Shown: one piece after another, positions 9,801 to 21,769 of the stretch
Layout: each line of letters begins with the position of its first letter
Numbering within the stretch: position 1 is the first letter of the stretch
Assembly (NCBI GenBank): GCA_036927565.1
Contig: JAYESD010000009.1
Span: 168,042,929-168,106,928 of the forward strand
Direction of reading: 5' to 3'
Length of the DNA: 64,000 nucleotides
From: Tuctoria greenei
Lineage: Eukaryota > Streptophyta > Magnoliopsida > Poales > Poaceae
The notes under the pieces: generated by a model
The model's database searches: none
What the model saw: the letters and a program-made list of their open reading frames with translations, nothing else
What the model was told of the DNA's origin: nothing
Position numbers and translations under genes: made by a program

Positions 9801-11411
9801 TGAGTATTTCATTTTGTGTTGTTTCTATAATTGATGCACCTAAAAGGCCATGGGATTCATGTTGACATTTGATGTTTTTGAAATTTAATGATACATATCA
9901 GACCTACTATTGTTATTTTCATTCTCTATCATGCAAGACTGATGCAAATCATTTCGTTAACAGGAAAAAACATTTGTTAGAATTAGAAAGACACCACAGC
10001 ATAAATTTCTTCTGCTACTGCACAGGAAAACATTTGGCTCGGGAATGTTTTCATGGCGATGGCACAGTGAGGATATAAGTACATAGTGGTGGGGAGGCGG
10101 CGAACAAAGAGACCACAATGTGGATGCATTGTCCCGTAGCGGTGTTATAGTGAAATAGTGTCTCTGATGGATGGATGAAAGACGAGCATTGCCCGAGGTA
10201 TTTCCCATGACTCTGTAGTACTCTTTCATTATGGAGATTTTGAAGCTCAAACACAGAGGATAACCATGTTTTTCACTCACAGTTTTCATATCTTCCGATA
10301 TAAACTCTATCACAGTTCTAATTTAGAATTATGAAAACGTCAAGTTTTTGTCATTGTTCTGCATCAACCGTGTAGAACAAATACTCTTATATGAATGTTG
10401 TTGTGGTAATCTCATGTTGCAGGGTTTGCATTGTATTGCCCATTGCTCGATGGAGTTGTATTGTCCAACACAAGGATTATAGGAATCCGGAATAATAGTT
10501 ATACACACACGATACCTCTATACCGAGCTTCAGTGTAGGAGTTTTTGTGAGCATCGAGATAATATTCTGTACATTTGATGTTTCAACACCGCCATGAATC
10601 GTCTTTATGTGGTACGACTCAGCAGATAAAGATTTTTCTTCAGTGTTGATAATTTTTATCAAGTAAGCAGCTTAGTCACTAGGTCACAAGAGGATATTAA
10701 TAAAAGCTAATAAGGAACACACCTAGGATATGCTTATAAAATGTGAAAGTCCATGTCAATCTGTTTGGTTTTTGCATGAAACATGGAGAACTGGGTTTGT
10801 CAATGCAAAATCTTAGATTGTAACAGTAGAAGCTCACTGACCAAAATGCTAAAATGTCCCTAGTGTGTGACAAAAGATTGGATGATCCATACCAGTTTTG
10901 TGCATTTGAAATGGGATTTATCTTCAGCAACTTTGCCAGTACCCCATCATGCCCTCAGGTGAAAATGTGGCAAGTGACTTTACATTCATGTATGGAACTT
11001 GCAAAAAAATCGTGCATCAGGATTTGACAATGTTAAAAGCACTATTGAAAAAAATTCTAGCTACAAGTCAAAATATGAGCAAATCATTTATATATAGTGA
11101 AAAAAAATTGGACGCCAAGCGCTCATAAGTGGTCCTTCAGTTCTACATACCGGCATCATCTCCAAACCCCTGCCGGCATTCGCCAAACAATTCTGACCTT
11201 AACATATTCCATCACAAGGAACTCCTGGGAAACACCATTTAAAAGTCCAAGTCACCTTGCCTAGAATGCACAGAGATAGGATGTTTCGACATGTGGTGGC
11301 GTAGACGTGGAAAGACAGCACAGGATGTTGCTCCGTCAGCATGGTGACCTGTCCTGCAAAACTGCAAGGAGGCATATCACCCAAAGAACCTGTGTCAGCA
11401 GCTTACAGAAG
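6826..11411. other. Spacer, AT-rich, no gene recognised (copy 1)
   Basis: Only open frames of 60-118 codons occur, on both strands, with no family I recognise. They persist in the other copies only because the whole spacer was duplicated. Several acceptor- or donor-like phrases (CTTTCAGGTCC near 8006, GTTAACAGG near 9957, TTGCAGGG near 10420) suggest a decayed intron-containing transcript or captured gene fragments. That is inference. Confidence 0.4.
9216..9400. repeat. About 48-bp imperfect tandem repeat, four copies
   Basis: Units begin at 9216, 9259, 9307 and 9356, each with a form of GGAAAGTCCTTGAACA followed by a pyrimidine-rich stretch ending in CACGC. Unit lengths are about 43, 48, 49 and 45. 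The function is unknown. Confidence 0.7.
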
Positions 11412-12179
11412 CATAAAAGAGCAGGGTTCCCTGTCCCTCACCACACTCCAATCTCTTTCTCTGGAAAACAGATTTCCTCTCATCTTTTCTGAAACCTAAG
11501 TTCCCCTCCTTCTTCCCTCCAGATCCAGATCTTCCCTACTAGATCTGCCCTACCAGATCTGCTGAGGGAGCTTGCTGGGTCTGACTTCACGCCAACGCTG
11601 TGTGGAGAGCTGACGGTCAGGAACGAGGTGAGCAAAACCTAATAACCTGCGTTGTCTCTCACCGAGTGTGCTTTATCTCTTATTGTTCCCCATCTGTTTC
11701 ACAGAAAATTCGTCTCATCTGTCCCCAATCCAAGCTCCCATCCGCCCTCCGGATCCGTCCTTCTCTGTCCCAACAACAGGGGATCTTGCCGGGCCTGCCT
11801 CTGCATCACTGCCACACAGGAGCTCGTGCAGCCGACACTAGAGAACAAGGTGAGCCCAACCCTAACTGAGTTTCTTCTAGTTTCTCCATTTTGTTGTTCC
11901 GTTTCAGAAGCTAAGCGGTCAGAAATTGAAGTTAAATATCCCCCCCCCTTGTTCTTCATCTAGCAGGACCGTGTGGGGAGCTTGCTGTTTGACCGATCTT
12001 CGCACCGCCACTCACGAGCTTGCGCAGCCACTGTTCAGGAACGAGAGGTAAGCCAAACCCTAACCCTAATCGAAATTCTCCATTTCTGCGATCTCGTTTA
12101 GAAGCTGGCAGAGGCAGATCCAGATTGAACATTTTTTTTTACTTTTTCTTCACCAAGCACGAGATAGATTTGAGCAAAC
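11412..12179 (+). promoter_or_regulatory. G1 promoter and leader with possible 5' UTR introns
   Basis: CATAAAAG at 11412-11419 is the best TATA-like box, with CTCACCACACTCC about 30 bases on as a likely start region. Three donor-like sites follow short similar exons: GT at 11628, 11850 and 12048, each followed by a form of AACCCTAA. Matching acceptors are CACAG at 11704, TTTCAG at 11907 or CTAG/CAG at 11963-11966, and TTTAG at 12101 or CCAAG at 12157. The sequence before the ATG is GAGCAAACATGG. Confidence 0.55.
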
Positions 12180-13412
12180 ATGGGCGGTGAGGAAGGAAGG
12201 CAGATCAAGAGGATGGAGTTGGAGCTCCAGGAACCTCGTCTCACCGAGGACAACATCAGGGAGATCCTAGTCCGCCTGCCGGTCAAAGACGTCGTCCGCT
12301 ACGGCACCATCTGCAAGGCGTGGCACCTCATCACCACTAACCAGGACTTCCTTGCTGAGAACGCACGCCGCCAACCGGCTCAGGTCCTCCTCTACAGGTA
12401 CATCCCTCAGCTGCCATCCAGAGGATGTTGGGCCACGGATGTCATGCTGGACGCGATCTCCGCCTCTGGCGACCTAGAGAGCCGGCGTAGTGTTATCCGC
12501 TACCCTAAACCAGAAAATGGAGGGTGGCTCCTGCTCGCCGTCTGCGACGGTGTCCTCCTACTCAAGAAGGCAGATGGCATATACAACTTGTGTAACCCCA
12601 CAACAAGGAAGTGGGCTGACCTCACGGGGCTTAATCCGCCTCCGCCGCCACAGCCGACCGACCTGTTCGATGAGCCGGAGTACGCCTTCTACTTCCACCA
12701 GCAATCAGGTGAGTATCGTCTCTTATGTCGAAAAACTTGGACTAGAAACGGGAAATGGTGCATCCTCTCCACCGGGGAGCCTGGAAAAAGGAATATCTAC
12801 ACAGAGGCTGCCAACGCAGATGGTATAGCTGCGCTTGTGCCCTGCCTGCGCAAGGCAGTAACAGTGCCCATGGATCTCCACGGCAACCTGCACTGGCCGC
12901 CTCAACCGGACTCTGCCGCTGGCCAGACAAAGATGGTGGCTTTTGACATATTTTCAGAGACATTCACCCAAATGGATGGTCCACCGACGACCACAGGCAA
13001 CAATCGTGTAAAGCTCTTCATCATAGACGAGCTCCTTGTGGGAGCTGACTTTGGGCAGGAGAACAGCATTGACCTCTGGTTCCTTGAGAACTATGGCAAT
13101 GCCGCTAGGTGGGAACTGCGCCACCGGGTTGCCATGCCGTGGGGGCCTTATAGTCATGGAAGACCATCAGACCCTTTGAGTCTGTTGAGTATGGCCGCGG
13201 TGGCTGATGAACAAGGCAACATCTTACTCGGTAACAGTCACAGTTTAGTACTCTATAACAGGAACAAGAAACAGACAATAAAGACCATCAACTCTGAGAT
13301 GCTGGATAACATAAATGTCATTGTGTCGAGGCACGTGTTCAGAGCAAACCTCATGCATCACCCTCACTTCTCCACAAGGTCTGCCACTGATATGCTCTTT
13401 GCTCACTTCTAA
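12180..13412 (+). CDS. F-box protein with FBA-like C-terminal region (G1)
   Basis: This 410-residue protein is predicted to be the substrate-binding subunit of an SCF ubiquitin ligase. The F-box spans about residues 21-61 (Leu-Thr-Glu-Asp start, Arg-Leu-Pro-Val-Lys-Asp core at 32-37, Cys-Lys-Ala-Trp at 45-48) and would bind a Skp1-like protein. The FBA-like features are Val-Cys-Asp-Gly-Val-Leu-Leu-Leu at 121-128, Cys-Asn-Pro-Thr-Thr-Arg-Lys-Trp at 138-145, Val-Ala-Phe-Asp-Ile-Phe at 253-258 and Ile-Asp-Leu-Trp-Phe-Leu-Glu at 297-303. A five-proline run sits at 153-157. There is no signal peptide or membrane segment. The single-exon frame and length agree with plant F-box/FBA proteins. Ser355 is unique to this copy (Gly in G2-G5). 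The start is supported by the leader and by conservation in five copies. The target is unknown. Confidence 0.9.
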   Translation: MGGEEGRQIKRMELELQEPRLTEDNIREILVRLPVKDVVRYGTICKAWHLITTNQDFLAENARRQPAQVLLYRYIPQLPSRGCWATDVMLDAISASGDLESRRSVIRYPKPENGGWLLLAVCDGVLLLKKADGIYNLCNPTTRKWADLTGLNPPPPPQPTDLFDEPEYAFYFHQQSGEYRLLCRKTWTRNGKWCILSTGEPGKRNIYTEAANADGIAALVPCLRKAVTVPMDLHGNLHWPPQPDSAAGQTKMVAFDIFSETFTQMDGPPTTTGNNRVKLFIIDELLVGADFGQENSIDLWFLENYGNAARWELRHRVAMPWGPYSHGRPSDPLSLLSMAAVADEQGNILLGNSHSLVLYNRNKKQTIKTINSEMLDNINVIVSRHVFRANLMHHPHFSTRSATDMLFAHF

Positions 13413-13903
13413 TGCTATGTTTCTGGATCCAAATAAATGCTTCTCTATTCATCTTTTTCAGAACTGATTGTTCAAAACATATACTCTTGTTACATTTAAC
13501 CTTGGTGGTGATGTCTGTATGGCTACATTTATTTGTGTGTGGATTGTGTTTATTGGGGTATCAATAAAAAATAATGATGTTTTATGAGTTTATTATGCGA
13601 GCTTATGCAATTGATGTATGATTACTTTAATTATCTGGTCATAACATCATGCTAGTTAGGCAATCTGGAAGCACACCACCCAGTGGTGACTTCGAGTTGG
13701 AGCTGCATATTACGTGATTGCATGTTGTTTTGAATCCTGTCAGAGTTTGTCGGTATAACACAGTCTCTAATCACTGCAAAACCTCACTGCAAAACCGAGT
13801 CTTTGATCTGCCTAGTTTGGATGGGTGACGGAACTGTCAGGTCAATCATTAGCTCATCATTCGCCTACTAGCTAAATTTCATGCTCTCCTTTCACATATT
13901 CTG
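13413..13903 (+). other. G1 3' UTR, chimeric gene-type/type B flank
   Basis: The first 90 bases match the G3/G5 3' UTR. From about 13519 the sequence matches the psi3b flank (type B) instead. The switch lies between diagnostic bases 13504 and 13519. A poly(A)-type AATAAA lies near 13563. A 10-base repeat, CTCACTGCAAAACC-like, near 13775-13797 is absent from the first copy. Confidence 0.7.
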
Positions 13904-14251
13904 TGTTAGACTAATCAAGTCATTGCAGATCAGTATGTTTTAGTCAAATAAGTAGGTTAGCCAGGTGTGAGGCTGCCGTGCGTGTCGTGCATGTAGCGTG
14001 CATGGGCATGAGTACCGTGTATGCCGCGAGCATGGGGTATGGCATGACGTGATGCCCGTCTGTTTTGTGAGCTCAACGTGGAGCGGGCACTTTGGATAGT
14101 GGCGTCTGGGCAGCTCTCCCACGACCCTGTCTTTCCTGTTGATCTCTGCATATAAATCAAGCACAGAAGTCATGTGTGGTTAGCACACGACGGAAAATCT
14201 TACGTGTTCTAAGCGTGCGTTCGAGCATTCAAGTGTTCTTCAATCACAACA
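13904..14251 (+). mobile_element. Copia-type LTR, copy 2
   Basis: Same boundaries (TGTTAG...CAACA) and same insertion point as 6386-6733, offset 7518. The primer-binding site follows directly. It is a duplicate of one insertion, not a second insertion. Confidence 0.75.
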
Positions 14252-17200
14252 TGTGGCATCAGAGCCACCAGTCAACAATCCCCGCGATCATGTCGAGCAC
14301 CGGCGAGGACTCATTGGGAATTTACATAGAACATCAAGCATAGTTGTGTGTCGAGTTCATCGGGAACTTATCCTTGTGGTTCAGCTTCACACATACCCAG
14401 GTAAGGTCACAACATTCGAACATTAATTCATTTCCCATGCAAAACGAAGGTGGAACAAATCTGCTTCAGCTTCCCACCAAGCTCATATGATTTTTAGCAG
14501 ATGATCAAGGTATGCATGCTGCTTTCATCAAAGGATGATAACCAGATGATGCTAGGCTTATGTTTTCCGTTGTGTCTTGGTGTACCCCTACCGTATATTC
14601 CAAGGAGAGATAGGTTATCATATCCTTGCATGTATGATCAATGGGTTGCATGGATGATTCCATGAGAGCCCTATATTCTGGACCTCTTTATCAAGAACTA
14701 GCAGCAACCCGAGCTGTCATATTCACGTAAAAATTGACGTTTAATAGAAATACATAATAAATGAACAGGGTATATATAGTAACACTTTCTTAATGAAATG
14801 AAACCTGACCCTTTTTAATAAAATGGAAATGTAGATAAGAAATTTACGCTCAATCCGTGACATGTTTTAAATTCGCATGGTTATTTATGTCACTCAAGAG
14901 TTATACAAAGGTACATTTGCATTTCTAGCTAATACGGTAACAAATCAAGGTAATAACACATCGTAAGTCGCGCTCCATAAGTATTTGAAACCAGAAGATA
15001 GACAGATGATATTAGGAACTACGGAACATGTTATCCTTACACAAGCAGGAACAATGAATTAGGAACTCCAAAGTCAATACATATACCACTGAATGTCCAT
15101 GAGCAGAGTTATACTCCATCGACTCAGTTCAAAAGGATACCGCAGCCTGGAACTGATAAGCAGATAATAAGCAATTGTGTTACACTTGTATACTCCTCCG
15201 TAGATAGCCAAACGGGCCTATGTACGCATTCCATTTTAGGTTCTCAAGATTCAATGCTACATGACAGGCTGTCGGTAAACCATAGAAGCGAGGACATTGC
15301 TATCGGATCATGTCCTTTTCTTTGGCAAGTAAGATGTTTTAATAAAAGCATTTGAGGTGCCATTAGATAACACTATACTGCACATACTTGACCATTTAAA
15401 GTTTTGTGAGTTAGTATAGACGTTTTATGCTTTATCCTGCAAAACAATAATATAGATAATTTCATACAACGACATAAACATAGGAGAACTACTTATTGTC
15501 TGATTTATGTTGTTGTGCTTTCAGGTCCAAAGTACATAGGAAAATGATTTTATCCGATATTGCACATGGAAATATTCCAATATGTGATAAAATAAACAAA
15601 GAAACCCCTCTTGAGAAAATTAGTTTTAGTTAAATGAAGAAGTCTCTCTGTTCAGCGAAATAAAGGCTAGTTGGTCATATCTTTAGATGGAAAGGTAAAT
15701 TAATGGATTTTGAGAAGGATTAAATGCATTACAAATATGGTTTATCACAATAATGTGAGCACAAAAAGAGCCTTTTGTTAAATATGCTTACTAAGCATGG
15801 CATTGAGTAGATCAGCAAGCTAATTAAACCTGAACATGGTTTTCTTCATGAAGATAGCCAATGGATTTGTAAAATGTAAGAAACCCATAAAACAAATTAA
15901 GGCACCTAGTGAGGAGACATCAGCACTCATGAACAAAAGCCTACGGCTGACCTTTTGCTGTACTGGAGTGACAGGTCATCATTAAAGTTTCCAGCTGAGA
16001 ACCAACCAAGAAGACCTCTCCTTATTGATGTGGATGTTCATCATCAACAGAGACATCTTAAAATCTCATATGGTATTTTCCAACTAAATATGCATTTTGC
16101 AGGAAAATTAAGTTGTGTGACACGAAGCATCACAAAAGCTACAACCAATGAAGTTTCAGTAAGCACACCCATGACTAATTATGCTAAATGTGAAACTGCA
16201 TCGATTGTGTTAGCATATTAGCAGCTGTCTTGTATAGGTACACAAAAGTGGTCGCATTGAAACTCTCAACATGTGACAACTATACCCAAGTAATAGCATA
16301 GTTGATACAAGGATGACCCGACCTTCTCAACGTAGAATTGAATATCTAGATACGCCTTGAAAACCCAGTGAATTGGATGAACAACACACATTGCCCATGC
16401 AACACACCTTTCATCTCAAATTCAAAGAACAGTATGCAATGAAGTTTGATACACTCGACCATGACGGAGTGGATGCATTGCTCCCACGACTCCCAGCGGA
16501 AAAGCAAGAACAGTCTACCGAAGAAACTCTCAGTTTCTAACGTAGTTGCTACTTTGCATGAGGCTACACCCTACATGAGAACAAGAGCAATAAGCTGTGA
16601 TTTTTCCTGTAGAATAAATTGGCGCAGAATAAAGTACAACTGATAACTTCCTATTTTCTCTCTCCGTGTTCAGAATGGACATGTGATATTTGCAATAAAT
16701 GAATCCCCTCCATTTATTCCTTTTCCTGCACCCAGAAAGTCCTTCAACACCTAGCAAGTATGTCTCCTACACGCTTGGAAGTCCTTGAACAGTTGACACC
16801 GGCCTTCCTATCTCCCACGCCCTTGGAATGTCATTAAACATCAAGCACCAGCCTCCCTTTCTTCCACGCCCGTGGAAAGTCCTTGAACAGTTGGCACTGA
16901 CCTCTATTTCTTTCTTTATGATTCCATCATCATGTACATGTGCAGTTAAGGACGCAATGTTGTAGTCTCGTCCCACATCCTCCAATGTTTTAAACTTTTA
17001 TATCTAAGTAAAAGCAAAATACATCCGTTAGATAGTAAACTACTCATTTATCTAATAATTAAATCACTTAGGAACATATTCACTTTGTCTTGATGTTTCC
17101 GTGCGTGTGCTCATATTGGTGGTCCTTTATATGCAGTAGTCATGTTTTCAGCTTGCATACCAGGATCAGTAGGTGTTAGATAAGAATGTGAGGAACTTGT

Positions 17201-18928
17201 GAGATGCTCATCAAACTATGTGAATAGGAGACAATTTAGTCAAACCAGAGTGGGTGCAAAACTTCTGTTAGTAAGCTTGTTACTTATGTGTTTTTTCATT
17301 GTAGACCATAGAGAATTTGAGTATTTCATTTTGTGTTGTTTCTATAATTGATGCACCTAAAAGGCCATGGGATTCATGTTGACATTTGATGTTTTTGAAA
17401 TTTAATGATACATATCAGACCTACTATTGTTATTTTCATTCTCTATCATGCAAGACTGATGCAAATCATTTCGTTAACAGGAAAAAACATTTGTTAGAAT
17501 TAGAAAGACACCACAGCATAAATTTCTTCTGCTACTGCACAGGAAAACATTTGGCTCGGGAATGTTTTCATGGCGATGGCACAGTGAGGATATAAGTACA
17601 TAGTGGTGGGGAGGCGGCGAACAAAGAGACCACAATGTGGATGCATTGTCCCGTAGCGGTGTTATAGTGAAATAGTGTCTCTGATGGATGGATGAAAGAC
17701 GAGCATTGCCCGAGGTATTTCCCATGACTCTGTAGTACTCTTTCATTATGGAGATTTTGAAGCTCAAACACAGAGGATAACCATGTTTTTCACTCACAGT
17801 TTTCATATCTTCCGATATAAACTCTATCACAGTTCTAATTTAGAATTATGAAAACGTCAAGTTTTTGTCATTGTTCTGCATCAACCGTGTAGAACAAATA
17901 CTCTTATATGAATGTTGTTGTGGTAATCTCATGTTGCAGGGTTTGCATTGTATTGCCCATTGCTCGATGGAGTTGTATTGTCCAACACAAGGATTATAGG
18001 AATCCGGAATAATAGTTATACACACATGATACCTCTATACCGAGCTTCAGTGTAGGAGTTTTTGTGAGCATCGAGATAATATTCTGTACATTTGATGTTT
18101 CAACACCGCCATGAATCGTCTTTATGTGGTACGACTCAGCAGATAAAGATTTTTCTTCAGTGTTGATAATTTTTATCCAGTAAGCAGCTTAGTCACTAGG
18201 TCACAAGAGGATATTAATAAAAGCTAATAAGGAACACACCTAGGATATGCTTATAAAATGTGAAAGTCCATGTCAATCTGTTTGGTTTTTGCATGAAACA
18301 TGGAGAACTGGGTTTGTCAATGCAAAATCTTAGATTGTAACAGTAGAAGCTCACTGATCAAAATGCTAAAATGTCCCTAGTGTGTGACAAAAGATTGGAT
18401 GATCCATACCAGTTTTGTGCATTTGAAATGGGATTTATCTTCAGCAACTTTGCCAGTACCCCATCATGCCCTCAAGTGAAAATGTGGCAAGTGACTTTAC
18501 ATTCATGTATGGAACTTGCAAAAAAATCGTGCATCAGGATTTGACAATGTTAAAAGCACTATTGAAAAAAATTCTAGCTACAAGTCAAAATATGAGCAAA
18601 TCATTTATATATAGTGAAAAAAAATTGGACGCCAAGCGCTCATAAGTGGTCCTTCAGTTCTACATACCGGCATCATCTCCAAACCCCTGCCGGCATTCGC
18701 CAAACAATTCTGACCTTAACATATTCCATCACAAGGAACTCCTGGGAAACACCATTTAAAAGTCCAAGTCACCTTGCCTAGAATGCACAGAGATAGGATG
18801 TTTCGACATGTGGTGGCGTAGACGTGGAAAGACAGCACAGGATGTTGCTCCGTCAGCATGGTGACCTGTCCTGCAAAACTGCAAGGAGGCATATCACCCA
18901 AAGAACCTGTGTCAGCAGCTTACAGAAG
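14252..18928. other. Spacer, no gene recognised (copy 2)
   Basis: Nearly identical to 6734-11411, offset 7518 falling to 7517. Small differences include a 3-base shorter TTG run near 15510. No supportable gene. Confidence 0.5.
16733..16917. repeat. About 48-bp imperfect tandem repeat, copy 2
   Basis: Four units as at 9216-9400, offset 7517, with a few base changes. Confidence 0.65.
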
Positions 18929-19697
18929 CATAAAAGAGCAGGGTTCCCTGTCCCTCACCACACTCCAATCTCTTTCTCTGGAAAACAGATTTCCTCTCAT
19001 CTTTTCTGAAACCTAAGTTCCCCTCCTTCTTCCCTCCAGATCCAGATCTTCCCTACTAGATCTGCCCTACCAGATCTGCTGAGGGAGCTTGCTGGGTCTG
19101 ACTTCACGCCAACGCTGTGTGGAGAGCTGACGGTCAGGAACGAGGTGAGCAAAACCTAATAACCTGCGTTGTCTCTCACCGAGTGTGCTTTATCTCTTAT
19201 TGTTCCCCATCTGTTTCACAGAAAATTCGTCTCATCTGTCCCCAATCCAAGCTCCCATCCGCCATCCGGATCCGTCCTTCTCTGTCCCAACAACAGGGGA
19301 TCTTGCCGGGCCTGCCTCTGCATCACTGCCACACAGGAGCTCGTGCAGCCGACACTAGAGAACAAGGTGAGCCCAACCCTAACTGAGTTTCTTCTAGTTT
19401 CTCCATTTTGTTGTTCCGTTTCAGAAGCTAAGCGGTCAGAAATTGAAGTTAAATATCCCCCCCCCCCTTGTTCTTCATCTAGCAGGACCGTGTGGGGAGC
19501 TTGCTGTTTGACCGATCTTCGCACCGCCACTCACGAGCTTGCGCAGCCACTGTTCAGGAACGAGAGGTAAGCCAAACCCTAACCCTAATCGAAATTCTCC
19601 ATTTCTGCGATCTCGTTTAGAAGCTGGCAGAGGCAGATCCAGATTGAACATTTTTTTTACTTTTTCTTCACCAAGCACGAGATAGATTTGAGCAAAC
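18929..19697 (+). promoter_or_regulatory. G2 promoter and leader
   Basis: CATAAAAG lies at 18929-18936. The first donor-like GT is at 19145, and the three-part leader matches that of G1. The C run before the last leader exon is 11 long here against 9 in G1. Confidence 0.55.
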
Positions 19698-20930
19698 ATG
19701 GGCGGTGAGGAAGGAAGGCAGATCAAGAGGATGGAGTTGGAGCTCCAGGAACCTCGTCTCACCGAGGACAACATCAGGGAGATCCTAGTCCGCCTGCCGG
19801 TCAAAGACGTCGTCCGCTACGGCACCATCTGCAAGGCGTGGCACCTCATCACCACTAACCAGGACTTCCTTGCTGAGAACGCACGCCGCCAACCGGCTCA
19901 GGTCCTCCTCTACAGGTACATCCCTCAGCTGCCATCCAGAGGATGTTGGGCCACGGATGTCATGCTGGACGCGATCTCCGCCTCTGGCGACCTAGAGAGC
20001 CGGCGTAGTGTTATCCGCTACCCTAAACCAGAAAATGGAGGGTGGCTCCTGCTCGCCGTCTGCGACGGTGTCCTCCTACTCAAGAAGGCAGATGGCATAT
20101 ACAACTTGTGTAACCCCACAACAAGGAAGTGGGCTGACCTCACGGGGCTTAATCCGCCTCCGCCGCCACAGCCGACCGACCTGTTCGATGAGCCGGAGTA
20201 CGCCTTCTACTTCCACCAGCAATCAGGTGAGTATCGTCTCTTATGTCGAAAAACTTGGACTAGAAACGGGAAATGGTGCATCCTCTCCACCGGGGAGCCT
20301 GGAAAAAGGAATATCTACACAGAGGCTGCCAACGCAGATGGTATAGCTGCGCTTGTGCCCTGCCTGCGCAAGGCAGTAACAGTGCCCATGGATCTCCACG
20401 GCAACCTGCACTGGCCGCCTCAACCGGACTCTGCCGCTGGCCAGACAAAGATGGTGGCTTTTGACATATTTTCAGAGACATTCACCCAAATGGATGGTCC
20501 ACCGACGACCACAGGCAACAATCGTGTAAAGCTCTTCATCATAGACGAGCTCCTTGTGGGAGCTGACTTTGGGCAGGAGAACAGCATTGACCTCTGGTTC
20601 CTTGAGAACTATGGCAATGCCGCTAGGTGGGAACTGCGCCACCGGGTTGCCATGCCGTGGGGGCCTTATAGTCATGGAAGACCATCAGACCCTTTGAGTC
20701 TGTTGAGTATGGCCGCGGTGGCTGATGAACAAGGCAACATCTTACTCGGTAACAGTCACGGTTTAGTACTCTATAACAGGAACAAGAAACAGACAATAAA
20801 GACCATCAACTCTGAGATGCTGGATAACATAAATGTCATTGTGTCGAGGCACGTGTTCAGAGCAAACCTCATGCATCACCCTCACTTCTCCACAAGGTCT
20901 GCCACTGATATGCTCTTTGCTCACTTCTAA
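19698..20930 (+). CDS. F-box protein with FBA-like C-terminal region (G2)
   Basis: The predicted protein is identical to G1 except Gly355, so it should have the same SCF adaptor role. It shares the derived residues His49, Cys83, Ala95, Val229, Asp232 and Ser401 with G1. Nucleotide identity to G1 extends through promoter, spacer and 3' flank, which marks G1-G2 as a very recent 7.5-kb tandem duplication. The Met start lies at the same place behind the same leader, and the stop is TAA. Being so similar, the two are likely redundant unless their chromatin settings differ. Confidence 0.9.
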   Translation: MGGEEGRQIKRMELELQEPRLTEDNIREILVRLPVKDVVRYGTICKAWHLITTNQDFLAENARRQPAQVLLYRYIPQLPSRGCWATDVMLDAISASGDLESRRSVIRYPKPENGGWLLLAVCDGVLLLKKADGIYNLCNPTTRKWADLTGLNPPPPPQPTDLFDEPEYAFYFHQQSGEYRLLCRKTWTRNGKWCILSTGEPGKRNIYTEAANADGIAALVPCLRKAVTVPMDLHGNLHWPPQPDSAAGQTKMVAFDIFSETFTQMDGPPTTTGNNRVKLFIIDELLVGADFGQENSIDLWFLENYGNAARWELRHRVAMPWGPYSHGRPSDPLSLLSMAAVADEQGNILLGNSHGLVLYNRNKKQTIKTINSEMLDNINVIVSRHVFRANLMHHPHFSTRSATDMLFAHF

Positions 20931-21421
20931 TGCTATGTTTCTGGATCCAAATAAATGCTTCTCTATTCATCTTTTTCAGAACTGATTGTTCAAAACATAT
21001 ACTCTTGTTACATTTAACCTTGGTGGTGATGTCTGTATGGCTACATTTATTTGTGTGTGGATTGTGTTTATTGGGGTATCAATAAAAAATAATGATGTTT
21101 TATGAGTTTATTATGCGAGCTTATGCAATTGATGTATGATTACTTTAATTATCTGGTCATAACATCATGCTAGTTAGGCAATCTGGAAGCACACCACCCA
21201 GTGGTGACTTCGAGTTGGAGCTGCATATTACGTGATTGCATGTTGTTTTGAATCCTGTCAGAGTTTGTCGGTATAACACAGTCTCTAATCACTGCAAAAC
21301 CTCACTGCAAAACCGAGTCTTTGATCTGCCTAGTTTGGATGGGTGACGGAACTGTCAGGTCAATCATTAGCTCATCATTCGCCTACTAGCTAAATTTCAT
21401 GCTCTCCTTTCACATATTCTG
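20931..21421 (+). other. G2 3' UTR, chimeric type B flank
   Basis: Same gene-type to type B switch as after G1, so the crossover predates the G1-G2 duplication. AATAAA near 21081. Confidence 0.7.
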
Positions 21422-21769
21422 TGTTAGACTAATCAAGTCATTGCAGATCAGTATGTTTTAGTCAAATAAGTAGGTTAGCCAGGTGTGAGGCTGCCGTGCG
21501 TGTCGTGCATGTAGCGTGCATGGGCATGAGTACCGTGTATGCCGCGAGCATGGGGTATGGCATGACGTGATGCCCGTCTGTTTTGTGAGCTCAACGTGGA
21601 GCGGGCACTTTGGATAGTGGCGTCTGGGCAGCTCTCCCACGACCCTGTCTTTCCTGTTGATCTCTGCATATAAATCAAGCACAGAAGTCATGTGTGGTTA
21701 GCACACGACGGAAAATCTTACGTGTTCTAAGCGTGCGTTCGAGCATTCAAGTGTTCTTCAATCACAACA
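21422..21769 (+). mobile_element. Copia-type LTR, copy 3
   Basis: Starts TGTTAG at 21422 and ends CAACA at 21769. Primer-binding site follows. Confidence 0.75.

Noticed and set aside
9957..10313. 118-codon minus-strand frame in the spacer
   Set aside because: It is low-complexity in style, shortened by a one-base change in copy 3 (near 25306), and has no family I recognise.
11652..11963. 103- to 133-codon frames across the F-box leader
   Set aside because: They run through the likely 5' UTR introns and the variable C run, so the frame changes between copies. They are leader sequence.
12061..12072. CCCTAACCCTAA as a telomeric repeat
   Set aside because: Only about two units occur, just after a splice-donor-like site in a gene leader; such words are common in plant 5' UTRs.
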